This document shows positions 54,821-64,000 of a stretch of 64,000 bases of DNA, one piece after another; within the stretch, counting starts at the first letter, position 1; each line of letters starts with the position of its first letter. The stretch covers positions 1 through 64,000 of the forward strand of contig CACIWI010000003.1 of the NCBI GenBank assembly GCA_902590355.1, read 5' to 3'. Below the pieces are notes generated by a model. It worked only from the letters and a program-made list of their open reading frames with translations, was not told the origin of the DNA and ran no database searches. Source of the stretch: an uncultured Prochlorococcus sp. Its GTDB lineage: Bacteria > Cyanobacteriota > Cyanobacteriia > PCC-6307 > Cyanobiaceae. Made by a program: the position numbers and the translations under genes.

Positions 54821-57800
54821 TTATTTCTTTAATGCTTTAATTAGAGGACCATATAATCTGTATGATAATTGATCAAAATTATTATTTCCAAGAAAGAAAT
54901 CTGGTTCTTTTTCATTACCAAAACACATTTTCATTTCGATATTATCTCTTTCTCCTTTAGAAAAATTTTTATTACCAATCCATTTATCTATAAAAGCTTT
55001 TTTTTCATTTTTTAATTTTATTTTTGCTTCTACATATTTATAAGCACTCTCTGGAGGAAGAGGTAAACATTTTTCAGAATAATTTTTAAAAATATTTATG
55101 TACTCCTCCAAAATTAGATTTGATTCAGTTGCTCCGGGTGATTGAATAATTTGCGATTTATAATTATTTTCTGTTCTAAAAATTACTTTAGTCCTTTTTA
55201 TATTCCTCTTTAAAGAAGAAATAAAGAGTAATTTTATCCAAGCCTCAAACAAACGACTTAAACTTAACTTCGCATTAATTAATTCAATTACGGTGTCATC
55301 AGAGATTAAATATTCTTCTTTATTCGCATTTAACTTAACATAGATTTTATTAATCTTATTATGTTGACTCAAACTTTCACATAGACTACTTAATAAGTCT
55401 TTGATTTCTTTTTCTTTTGTAAAAATACTATTTTTGGGCATAATAATACCATTTTCAGCCAATTGATCATTAATATTTAATTGATTTAAATCCTCAATAA
55501 TATTATGATTATCGATCTCTACTAGCTGGATTATTTTTGTAATTAGTTGAGACTTTTGTAGATTGCTTACATACTCCTCGTCTGGATGATGAATAAATAT
55601 TTCCTTGGGAGAAATATTATTTTTATTAAGCCAATATTTTTGTGGAGTCTTGAACCAATAGATCAATTCTGATAATTTATAATTTTTAATATCAGATTTT
55701 TTTTCATTCCAATTTATATCTTCTATTAAAGAATAATTACTTTTAACAATCTTTGATTTATCAAGATCAATTATTTCATTTTTATTTAAATCAGAATCTT
55801 TAATTATTAGTTCTCTTTGGCTTTGGTTTAAGAAACTATCAAAAAAAGAAATTAACTCTTTTATAGGAAAAGAAACATCTAATTTTTTATTATCTTTATC
55901 ATTTTTTACCCAATTTACTATAAATTTTTCTCTGGAGGCAATTAATAACTCCAGAAATGCATATTTCTCTCTTTCAAAAACAGATGGATCACCCAAATGA
56001 TATTTGTTTTTTAATAAATTAATGTTTTCACTCTTTGGTAATTTTGGATAATTAACACTATTCATGTCTATTAGGAAGATAACCTTATGTGGAATATGCC
56101 TTGAAGATTCAATATCACTTACTAGGATCTTGTTGACTCGTGATTTGCTTTGATATTTAACTTTATTTATACAAGAAATTAATATTTCTCTAAAAACTTT
56201 TAACAAGATAAGATCATCAGGTATTAAAGGTATTGCGTGATTATCAAGATTTCTATTTATTTCACTTATTTCTAAATTGAAATTTGGATTAGAATCAGAA
56301 ATACTTTTTAATATAAACTTTATCTTTTTAACCCAATTCGAGTAAGAAAAAGATCCTCTTATCAAATTAATATATTTTTTTAAATGAATTAATATTTTAA
56401 CCCATTTATTTAAATCCAAACTTATATTTTTATAGCTAAATGGTTTTAAATTAAAAGTACTTAAATTTACTTCTTTGTCATAAATTAAGCCTAAAGTAAT
56501 TCTTTTTATACACCAATCTAGAGTATTTTTCTCTTCACCTAATCTTTCTTTATCATCTAATCCCCAATGAAAACCAGCTTGGGTAAGTAAGAAAATAATT
56601 TCATCCTTCTCAGTAATATTAAAATCAAAAATGCTCTGAGTTACTTTTTTCGAAAGCATATAATCTATTTTTTCAAGTGTAATTTTTTCACTTGCTATTT
56701 CAGTGATGTCAATTAGAAATCCATAAATGCTTGAAGAGTCATGATTATCCTCATCAATAAAAAAATAAGGTATCTTTTCACCATTAATTAACTCATTATT
56801 AAAGATGTACCTTAGATGAGGTTTAATTAAATTAGTTTGTGGAGATAAAACAGCAATATCACTATATTTAATATTCTCGCAAGAATTTATTGTTTCTATA
56901 ATTTTATTTCTCAAATATTCAAATTGACTATTCTGATTAAAATGCTCACAAAGTAATATTGAATCATCTCTTTCACTTACTATAAAATCAACGCTATTAT
57001 TATCAATTAGTCTTTTTTGTATTTGATTAAGAAGAGGAATATCTTTCTTATTATGAAAATTAGTTGTTGGATCGAGATAAATAAGATTATGTTTTAAATT
57101 TATACCTTCTGAATAAATATTTTCATCAATTAATTTCTGAAAGTTTGCTCCAAATTTACCAAATATTTTCTCTATATTTGTATTATTTAAATTCAATTTA
57201 CTTTCATTATCATCAAATTCCAACTCACCTTCAAGACAATTTATTCTATTCCATAAATCTTCTCCAGGAGATAATAAATACAAATTTACCTTAATAAATT
57301 TTGAAAGTTCTGAATAAAAATTAATATGTAGTTTAGATAAATTATTATCTGAAAAAATATAAATTTGATTTGGTAATTGAAATTGAATGTTTTTAATTTT
57401 TCTTAAATTCTTTATTACTTCAATCATGTATAAACATGATGGCTTTTCAGATATCTTTTCCTCTAATAATTTATATAAAATAGGTTGCCAAAATTGATCT
57501 GAGTTTAAATTCTTAAATAGATTAGATGAATTAATTTCATGTCTATCCCATTGAGCAATCATTTCAGGCCTAAAAATCAGATAATCAATAAGATTATTCG
57601 TGATCTTTTTTGTCAGATTATATATGTCTCCATCAATTGTCTTTTTATTATCCAAATATTTATTAATCCAATTTCTAAGCGGAAATGATTCTTTAAAGCT
57701 ATTTAATTCTTCCAAGGAATCAATAATGCCCCATTTAATTGACTCGAAATTCCATGCACTCATATCAATTGCAGGGAAAAAATTTGTCAATAAAGATTCG

Positions 57801-58003
57801 GTATACGTTGATATTGTATTTAATTCATAAAGAGCACTTATTTTGTTTTTTATAGTTATTTGTTCACGTAACCAATTCCCCAAAAAGTAATTGGGAACTA
57901 CTATTTCTAATTTCTCATTTATAGGCGGAGGACATATTTTTAATTCCTCTACTAACAGGTCACTAATTACTTCAATTTTATTTGACTTATAAAGATTGAG
58001 CAA
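54821..58003 (-). CDS. recC: exodeoxyribonuclease V gamma subunit RecC
   Basis: N-terminal VVPNYFLGNWLREQI; RecC layout; position upstream of recB-recD. Confidence 0.88.
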   Translation of the reverse strand: MLNLYKSNKIEVISDLLVEELKICPPPINEKLEIVVPNYFLGNWLREQITIKNKISALYELNTISTYTESLLTNFFPAIDMSAWNFESIKWGIIDSLEELNSFKESFPLRNWINKYLDNKKTIDGDIYNLTKKITNNLIDYLIFRPEMIAQWDRHEINSSNLFKNLNSDQFWQPILYKLLEEKISEKPSCLYMIEVIKNLRKIKNIQFQLPNQIYIFSDNNLSKLHINFYSELSKFIKVNLYLLSPGEDLWNRINCLEGELEFDDNESKLNLNNTNIEKIFGKFGANFQKLIDENIYSEGINLKHNLIYLDPTTNFHNKKDIPLLNQIQKRLIDNNSVDFIVSERDDSILLCEHFNQNSQFEYLRNKIIETINSCENIKYSDIAVLSPQTNLIKPHLRYIFNNELINGEKIPYFFIDEDNHDSSSIYGFLIDITEIASEKITLEKIDYMLSKKVTQSIFDFNITEKDEIIFLLTQAGFHWGLDDKERLGEEKNTLDWCIKRITLGLIYDKEVNLSTFNLKPFSYKNISLDLNKWVKILIHLKKYINLIRGSFSYSNWVKKIKFILKSISDSNPNFNLEISEINRNLDNHAIPLIPDDLILLKVFREILISCINKVKYQSKSRVNKILVSDIESSRHIPHKVIFLIDMNSVNYPKLPKSENINLLKNKYHLGDPSVFEREKYAFLELLIASREKFIVNWVKNDKDNKKLDVSFPIKELISFFDSFLNQSQRELIIKDSDLNKNEIIDLDKSKIVKSNYSLIEDINWNEKKSDIKNYKLSELIYWFKTPQKYWLNKNNISPKEIFIHHPDEEYVSNLQKSQLITKIIQLVEIDNHNIIEDLNQLNINDQLAENGIIMPKNSIFTKEKEIKDLLSSLCESLSQHNKINKIYVKLNANKEEYLISDDTVIELINAKLSLSRLFEAWIKLLFISSLKRNIKRTKVIFRTENNYKSQIIQSPGATESNLILEEYINIFKNYSEKCLPLPPESAYKYVEAKIKLKNEKKAFIDKWIGNKNFSKGERDNIEMKMCFGNEKEPDFFLGNNNFDQLSYRLYGPLIKALKK

Positions 58004-58020
58004 TTTACTAAATGGTTATA

Positions 58021-58338
58021 TTACTCAACTTTAAATGGATCAATTATTTCTGCATCAGGACATTCGAATTCCCCCACAGCAACAAACTCTAAACGAAGCT
58101 TTAAGAAAGTTATAAATTTTTTATCCGTCGATAAAACAACTGCTGGTGTAGATGGAATTTTTGCTTTTAGATCAGCAAATTGGGTGGTTTGTAAAAATGA
58201 TGGATTTTTTAAGAGCCAAAAATCTATTTCTTTATTATTTTCTTTATAGTTCCTCATCCTCTCTTTCAAAATTTCATCAAGTGGTTCTTCAACAGTTAAA
58301 AACTTTTCACTTGCTGCAACGAAAAAATATGTTGTCAT
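58021..58338 (-). CDS. ycf54: Ycf54 family protein (Mg-protoporphyrin IX monomethylester cyclase accessory)
   Basis: TTYFFVAASEKFLTVEEPLDEILKERMRNYKENNKEIDFWLLKNP...FITFLKLRLEFVAVGEFE. Confidence 0.9.
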   Translation of the reverse strand: MTTYFFVAASEKFLTVEEPLDEILKERMRNYKENNKEIDFWLLKNPSFLQTTQFADLKAKIPSTPAVVLSTDKKFITFLKLRLEFVAVGEFECPDAEIIDPFKVE

Positions 58339-58347
58339 TTTTGAAAT

Positions 58348-59064
58348 TTAATTTGATGTGATAAGGGACTTCATTTCACGTACAGACTTTTCTAATCCTA
58401 TCGCTAAAGCCCTTGCAACAATACTATGACCTATGTTCAACTCGTTCATATTGTTAATTGATGCAATTTTTTTTACATTATTGTAGTTCAGGCCATGACC
58501 AGCATTAACAACTAATCCCAGGTCATTTGCTAAATGTGTAGACTCTATAATCCTTTGGAGCTCTTTATATTGTTCAGATCCCGATAGTTCTGCATATTTT
58601 CCAGTATGTAATTCTATATAATCAAAGCCTATTTCTTTGGAATAATTTATCTGTTCACAAAGAGGATCAATAAATGCACTGACTTCTATATTTGAACCCT
58701 TTAAGTTATCAACAGCCTTCTTAAGGTATTGCACATTACTTTTTAAATCCAACCCACCTTCAGTAGTAACTTCCGCTCTTTTCTCGGGTACGAGTGTTAC
58801 ATAATCGGGAAGAATTTTTTTGGCAATTTCTAACATTTCTTTTGTAGCAGCCATCTCTAAATTAAGTTTTGTTTTTATAGTCTCTTTCAGAAGGAATACG
58901 TCCCTATCTTGTATATGTCTTCTATCTTCTCTTAGATGCACTGTTATTGAATCTGCCCCTCCTAATTCAGCTAAAAAAGCAAATTGCACAGGATCAGGCT
59001 CGACAGTTTTCCTTGCTTGCCTTACATTTGCAATATGATCAATATTTACTCCTAAAGTAGCCAT
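58348..59064 (-). CDS. pdxJ: pyridoxine 5'-phosphate synthase
   Basis: [29 protein letters not shown]-track start at 59202 is over-extended. Confidence 0.95.
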   Translation of the reverse strand: MATLGVNIDHIANVRQARKTVEPDPVQFAFLAELGGADSITVHLREDRRHIQDRDVFLLKETIKTKLNLEMAATKEMLEIAKKILPDYVTLVPEKRAEVTTEGGLDLKSNVQYLKKAVDNLKGSNIEVSAFIDPLCEQINYSKEIGFDYIELHTGKYAELSGSEQYKELQRIIESTHLANDLGLVVNAGHGLNYNNVKKIASINNMNELNIGHSIVARALAIGLEKSVREMKSLITSN

Positions 59065-59164
59065 AATTTTGAAAATCTTAGTTTCTAGACAATCTAGTAA
59101 CCGCCCAATAATAGCTAATAAAAAAAGACAAACACTTAAATTATTAATATATAGTAAATAGAAA

Positions 59165-59839
59165 TTGAAGAATAATTCCTTAAATGTTTGGCATAAAATC
59201 AACCCTGCATTGGGATTTATTGCAATGTTCGTTACTCAGGACATTGTTTTAAGATTCTTTTTTAGAAAAAAGAAAATATTAAAAAATGGTTTTTCGATTC
59301 CCATAAATTCCTCTATCATTTTGGCTCCAACCCACAGATCAAGATGGGACGGCTTAATACTCACAATGGCAATGGGTAGAAGGGTAACAAAAAAGGATTG
59401 TAGATTTATGGTTACTAAATCCGAAATGAGAGGAATACAAGGTTGGTTTTTAAAAAGACTTGGATGTTTTTCGATAAATCAATTATCACCATCTCTCTCA
59501 GCGTTAAGATATGCAATTGATCTTATAGAAAAAGGAGAACAACTAGTTGTTTTTCCCGAAGGAAAAATTAATAGAAATGGAAAAAAATTAGTTCTCAAAG
59601 AAGGACTATTTAGATTAGCTAGATTAGCTACCAAAAAAACAACCTCTATTACTATTATTCCAATTGGAATTGCTTACAGCAAAATACCTCCGAACTTTAG
59701 GGGCGAATTTTGTTTATCCTTTGGAAAACCAATCCCAATTAATGATTACTTAAACTTTACGATCAAGGACTTTAATAAATTTCTTAATGAAAAAATGACT
59801 CAAGAGGAAGAAAAAGCATTAAAAAATGTAGGTAGATGA
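59165..59839 (+). CDS. plsC: 1-acyl-sn-glycerol-3-phosphate acyltransferase family
   Basis: [11 protein letters not shown] and [12 protein letters not shown]; start uncertain (TTG or internal ATG). Confidence 0.88.
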   Translation: MKNNSLNVWHKINPALGFIAMFVTQDIVLRFFFRKKKILKNGFSIPINSSIILAPTHRSRWDGLILTMAMGRRVTKKDCRFMVTKSEMRGIQGWFLKRLGCFSINQLSPSLSALRYAIDLIEKGEQLVVFPEGKINRNGKKLVLKEGLFRLARLATKKTTSITIIPIGIAYSKIPPNFRGEFCLSFGKPIPINDYLNFTIKDFNKFLNEKMTQEEEKALKNVGR

Positions 59840-59882
59840 ATCTGCAATAAGTTACTATGAATTTTAATAATTGAAAAATAAA

Positions 59883-60401
59883 ATGAAATTCTTAAAGTTA
59901 CTGCCAATTTTATTTATATTTTTTGGAAATGTTCTTCCATACAAAAATGAAGTTCATGCAGAAATAAAGAGCCCAGAAGACTACAGAGTACTTTCAAATG
60001 AGAGTAAAAAGCTTTCCATCTCAAACGTGGAATATTTTATTGAAGAGGGTGATAAATATTTTAAAAACGGGGATCTCGATAAAGCTAAAGATTCTTACCT
60101 AGACGCTAGAAAACTAGCAAAGCAACTCGCGTCTTTTTATTCAGATCTAAATTCATCCTTCAAAGGAATTGATGCGAGAATACCAAAGGAAATGCAAAGT
60201 AAAGGTAAGAAAACATTACAAATTTTGGCAGAATCAAATGAGAGATTAGCCTCGATGTATATAAAAACTGAAAAGCCTGAGGTTGCAGTACCCTTACTTG
60301 TTGAAACAATTAGAATAATGTCGCCTAATAGTCCAGAAGGTAAAGAAGCTTATGAAATATTGATCCAACTAGGATTTGTCGAGACAAAATACAAAGGTTA
60401 G
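59883..60401 (+). CDS. TPR-like secreted hypothetical protein
   Basis: Signal-peptide-like start; EEGDKYFKNGDLDKAKDSYLDARKLA resembles TPR; ATG at 59883. Confidence 0.65.
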   Translation: MKFLKLLPILFIFFGNVLPYKNEVHAEIKSPEDYRVLSNESKKLSISNVEYFIEEGDKYFKNGDLDKAKDSYLDARKLAKQLASFYSDLNSSFKGIDARIPKEMQSKGKKTLQILAESNERLASMYIKTEKPEVAVPLLVETIRIMSPNSPEGKEAYEILIQLGFVETKYKG

Positions 60402-60413
60402 TTAAAATTTACT

Positions 60414-60644
60414 ATGATTACGAAAGAAGACGTTATTAAATTAATCACTAAAAAGATTCCAAGTTCCCAAGTTTTTGTTGAAAACCTCAAAGGAAATGAT
60501 CATTTACAAGTAACTGTAATTGCATCTGAATTTAATGGATTATCATTAGTTAAACAACACCAGCTAGTTTATTCTGCTTTGAAGGAAGAATTAGCTTCAG
60601 AAGCTATCCATGCACTGGCATTAAAAACAGAAACTCCAAATTAA
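60414..60644 (+). CDS. BolA family protein
   Basis: DHLQVTVIASEFNGLSLVKQHQLVYSAL...IHALALKT. Confidence 0.93.
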   Translation: MITKEDVIKLITKKIPSSQVFVENLKGNDHLQVTVIASEFNGLSLVKQHQLVYSALKEELASEAIHALALKTETPN

Positions 60645-60647
60645 ATT

Positions 60648-60971
60648 ATGGACAACCTAACAAAAGATAAAATACAAAACCTGATTAAATCTAATCCAGT
60701 AATGGTTTTCATGAAAGGGACAAAATTAATGCCTCAATGCGGTTTTTCAAACAATGTAGTTCAAATACTTAATTCCTTAGGGGTAGAATTTGGTACTTTT
60801 GATGTTTTAAGTGATTTCGCTATACGAGAAGGTATCAAAGAATATTCAGATTGGCCAACAATTCCACAAGTTTACTTAAAAGGAGAATTTCTTGGTGGAT
60901 CAGACATTCTTATTGAGATGTACAACTCTGGGTCTCTTAAAGAAAAAATAGAAATTGAACTAGCGTCTTAA
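60648..60971 (+). CDS. monothiol glutaredoxin (Grx4 type)
   Basis: [39 protein letters not shown]. Confidence 0.95.
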   Translation: MDNLTKDKIQNLIKSNPVMVFMKGTKLMPQCGFSNNVVQILNSLGVEFGTFDVLSDFAIREGIKEYSDWPTIPQVYLKGEFLGGSDILIEMYNSGSLKEKIEIELAS

Positions 60972-61019
60972 AACAATTAGTGAGTATAAATACTGTATTG
61001 ATTAATAAAAATTAATATT

Positions 61020-61289
61020 TTAAATCCTTTTTTTATCAAAAAAACCTTTATTTCCCTCTCCATCTGGATCAATAAAACTTGATGGATCTAAAATCCATCT
61101 TTCAATTAATCTTTCTAATTTCTCTTGATCATTTTGCCCTAAACTATTGCAATTCCTTAATGCTTGGAGATAACCATCACTATATAATTTAAGATCAGAT
61201 GGGGTATGAAAACGAGTAACTAAGTCCTGGCAACTATCGCAAATTGATTGAAAGTGACGAATTGCTTTGGGGTTTTCAAATGATGTCAT
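61020..61289 (-). CDS. conserved cyanobacterial hypothetical protein (DUF6761-like)
   Basis: Small soluble ORF; family recalled, not verified. Confidence 0.55.
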   Translation of the reverse strand: MTSFENPKAIRHFQSICDSCQDLVTRFHTPSDLKLYSDGYLQALRNCNSLGQNDQEKLERLIERWILDPSSFIDPDGEGNKGFFDKKRI

Positions 61290-61375
61290 AATTAGATAAA
61301 TTCTGATTTTTTTTTTGCATTTGTTATACCTTATTAAAGACGATCAAAAATTGCCTGGCCAAACAGTAATTAAGA

Positions 61376-62113
61376 ATGCAATCAACTGAGCAAATCTTAG
61401 CTTCAACTCTTGGCAGTTCACAATTGCCTACGAGCTCTCAAACTCCCTCAAGAGTTCTAGTTGTTGAACCTCACCCCACACTTAGAACAGTCCTTGTGCA
61501 AAGGCTTCGCCAAGATGGCCATTTAGCTGCAGCAGTAGGTACAGCTGCAGAAGCAATTGACTTGTGCAGAGAACAATCACCTGACTTATTAGTCAGTGCA
61601 GAAATCCTTGAGCAGAATACTGCAATGAGACTAGCCCAACAACTGGGGTCTTCAGTCATAGTTTTAACGGCAAGGTCAGGTGTTGAAGCACTAGTAAATC
61701 TATTAGATGATGGGGCAGATGACGTTCTCAGAAAACCTTTTGGACTCGAAGAGCTTGCAGCACGATGCAGAACTCTCTTAAAAAGGGGCAGGATAGGACT
61801 ACAAGAAAAAGTTGAGGTTGGACCTCTAGAGGTTCATCTTCTTTTAAGACAAGTTACTCTAAGCGAGAAGCCCGTTGAATTAAGCCCCAGGGAGTTTGCA
61901 CTGCTTTGCGCCCTTCTAATGCCGCCTGGAATGGTAAGAAGTCGTCAAGAGCTCTTAAGAATGGCTTGGCCGCCCTTCAGTGGCGGCCCAAGGTCTGTTG
62001 ATACCCAGGTATTAACTTTGAGGAGAAAATTAGAACAGGCTGGATTGGGAGAAGGTGGGGGAATAACTACTGTTAGACAACAAGGTTACCGATTCAGTAT
62101 TGATAATATTTAA
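61376..62113 (+). CDS. winged-helix (OmpR/PhoB type) response regulator with atypical receiver
   Basis: Receiver RVLVVEPHPTLR...SPDLLVSAEILEQ...VIVLTARS...DVLRKPFG; C-terminal VELSPREFALLCALL...VDTQVLTLRRKL...TVRQQGYRF. Confidence 0.9.
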   Translation: MQSTEQILASTLGSSQLPTSSQTPSRVLVVEPHPTLRTVLVQRLRQDGHLAAAVGTAAEAIDLCREQSPDLLVSAEILEQNTAMRLAQQLGSSVIVLTARSGVEALVNLLDDGADDVLRKPFGLEELAARCRTLLKRGRIGLQEKVEVGPLEVHLLLRQVTLSEKPVELSPREFALLCALLMPPGMVRSRQELLRMAWPPFSGGPRSVDTQVLTLRRKLEQAGLGEGGGITTVRQQGYRFSIDNI

Positions 62114-62616
62114 TTTAGAAAAGCAAAAAGTTCACCAATAATCATTAAAACTGATAATAATGTTAGTAATTTATATGTCCATAGTGGTGATATGTAGGAT
62201 ATTTCATTAATACCAATCCCTGTATTACTGGAAACAATTAATAAGAATTTTTCAAAGTTCTCCACTCTCTGTGGGACTAGATAATTATCACCTTGAAAAG
62301 TATTAAAGTAATAAACTTTACTCCCTTGGCTGGTTGGCAAAGATTTGATTAATTTAATATCTTTCCAAGAAATCTCCCAATTTTTTTTTCCTAAGAATTT
62401 AGAAATAAAACTACTTTTGTATGAAATTTTATTACTACAAGTTTCTACATAATCGCCTGTGATATTGATTATCAAATAAAGCCCTAATGCAAAAATTATA
62501 ATAGCGGGGATTTTGAATTTTTCTATTGAAATAAATGGTAAAGGAATTGTAAGGGCTAAATAAAGAGAAATTAACGAACTTTTTACAACAAAAAGAGTTT
62601 TAAACTTTTCTATCAT
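62110..62616 (-). CDS. hypothetical membrane protein
   Basis: 168 aa with TM helices at both ends. Confidence 0.6.
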   Translation of the reverse strand: MIEKFKTLFVVKSSLISLYLALTIPLPFISIEKFKIPAIIIFALGLYLIINITGDYVETCSNKISYKSSFISKFLGKKNWEISWKDIKLIKSLPTSQGSKVYYFNTFQGDNYLVPQRVENFEKFLLIVSSNTGIGINEISYISPLWTYKLLTLLSVLMIIGELFAFLN

Positions 62617-62631
62617 TTCAGAAGGATCCTT

Positions 62632-64000
62632 TTAGTCAGGCAATTTAAAATTATTTATGTTTAATTTTGCACCTATTTTATGAGCACATGCGTATCCACT
62701 AAAAGCAACTGCATTTAGGCCTTGACCAGGGAAGCATGAATCACCCACACAATAAAGATTTTGAATTTTGGTAGTGTTGAAAGGCATTGGTAAAAGTCCA
62801 AGCAACTTTTTACTTGGAATTGGCCCATAACTACCTTCATATCTTCCAAGAAACTTTTTATGAGTTCTGGGAGTACCAATTTCTTTGTGATCAATATTTT
62901 GTTCAAGATTAGGAAGAATAGTTGATATTTTTTCGACAAGAAATAAAAAATATTTTTCTTTCTTTTGCAAATATTCTTCTCTTGATAAGCCTTCCCATTC
63001 ACTCATTGATGAAGGAGTAAATGCATGAACGATATGTTTACCATCTGGGGCTAAAGAGGAGTCAAGCAAAGTAGGTATAGAAACAAAAATCACACCCTTT
63101 TCACTTTCTAATTCATCCCAATTTTCAACGATTATATGATGACAATTAAAATTGTCTGATATTAGATTTTTTTCTACTCCAAGGTGAATCGAAACAAAAG
63201 AGGGGGAGGGATTATAAGTTTCTGACCACTTATATTCGCTTTTTGGAACATTTTGACTAGAAATTAATCCTTTAGTATTATCTTTTAAACCAAATGTATC
63301 CCATCTAGTGGAGTTGGATACAATAATATTTGAATATAATTCTTCCCCATTTGAAAGCTTTACTCCTACCGCTTTCTGATCCTTTAAAAGAATTTCAGTC
63401 ACATTAGCTTTATATCTTATTTTGCCTCCTAATTTTTGTATGCCAGCAACTAACTTCTCTGCTATGGTTCCCACTCCCCCTTTTGGATAATTTATACCTC
63501 CGGCATGCCTATCTGTAAAAACCATCCCCGCATTAATCATAGGAGTTTTGAGAGCTGGCATAACAGACCAACAAAAACATTCGATATCAATAAATTTTAA
63601 AAGTTCAGGATCTTTTATAAATTTCCTCGCTACATCTCCTGCGTTAACTGGTAACCATCTAGCTAATCCTAAACACGATAATGGAGATTTAAAGAAAACT
63701 TTAACAAGATAACTTGGATCCTCTATTGATAAAAGAGGCATTGAATCTAAACATTTAAATACACTTGCACAAGTATCGTAAAATTTCTTGATACCTTTTT
63801 TTTCCTTAGGGAAACTCTCTGATAATTTATCTATAAATTGCTCATAATTTTTATCTACAGAAATATTAAAGTTATTTGGTAAGTGATATTCCAGTTGAAC
63901 AGGATCTGGAATAGTTACGCATTTTTCATTAACATCTTTCAAAGCACGAGTTAATAAATTTGTATAACCTTTTTCTCCAAATCCAAAAATCATTGAAGCC
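62632..64000 (-). CDS. crtH: carotenoid (prolycopene) isomerase CrtH/CrtISO, N-terminus outside window
   Basis: INYPKGGVGTIAEKLVAGIQKLGGKIRYKANVTEI, C-terminal YCVGDSCFPGQGLNAVAFSGYACAHKI; open to the window edge. Confidence 0.9.
   Translation of the reverse strand, partial: ASMIFGFGEKGYTNLLTRALKDVNEKCVTIPDPVQLEYHLPNNFNISVDKNYEQFIDKLSESFPKEKKGIKKFYDTCASVFKCLDSMPLLSIEDPSYLVKVFFKSPLSCLGLARWLPVNAGDVARKFIKDPELLKFIDIECFCWSVMPALKTPMINAGMVFTDRHAGGINYPKGGVGTIAEKLVAGIQKLGGKIRYKANVTEILLKDQKAVGVKLSNGEELYSNIIVSNSTRWDTFGLKDNTKGLISSQNVPKSEYKWSETYNPSPSFVSIHLGVEKNLISDNFNCHHIIVENWDELESEKGVIFVSIPTLLDSSLAPDGKHIVHAFTPSSMSEWEGLSREEYLQKKEKYFLFLVEKISTILPNLEQNIDHKEIGTPRTHKKFLGRYEGSYGPIPSKKLLGLLPMPFNTTKIQNLYCVGDSCFPGQGLNAVAFSGYACAHKIGAKLNINNFKLPD

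Noticed and set aside
59588-59640. Repeat ttagattagctagattagcta inside plsC
   Set aside because: Encodes LFRLARLAT within an intact coding frame; a simple codon-level repeat.

Overview
The window looks like core chromosome of a streamlined, very AT-rich marine picocyanobacterium, most consistent with high-light Prochlorococcus. Evidence: petG, petH with a non-phycobilisome N-terminus, sasA, opcA-zwf, crtE/crtL/crtH, ycf54, a PsbP-like lipoprotein, and the Yfr1 sRNA between trxA and a guaB3-type gene. I call about 60 protein genes, one tRNA-Glu(UUC) and one sRNA. No CRISPR array, prophage, transposon or obvious genomic island was seen. I did not find a clearly undescribed multi-gene defence or mobile system. 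Best second-look signals: (1) a perfect 10-bp inverted repeat abutting the start codon of a DEAD-box RNA helicase; (2) an OmpR-type response regulator whose receiver seems to lack the phospho-acceptor Asp and whose DNA is visibly GC-richer than its surroundings; (3) a tight recC-(ICMT-like membrane protein)-recB-recD operon; (4) convergent gene ends that almost all abut or overlap, three sharing one TTAA as interlocked stop codons; (5) a c-di-AMP cyclase (CdaA-like) and a PgpH-like HD protein without the usual extracellular domain; (6) a CpeS/CpcS-like lipocalin candidate and a membrane-anchored FNR. Many ORF-track entries are antisense or frame-shadow ORFs and were rejected.
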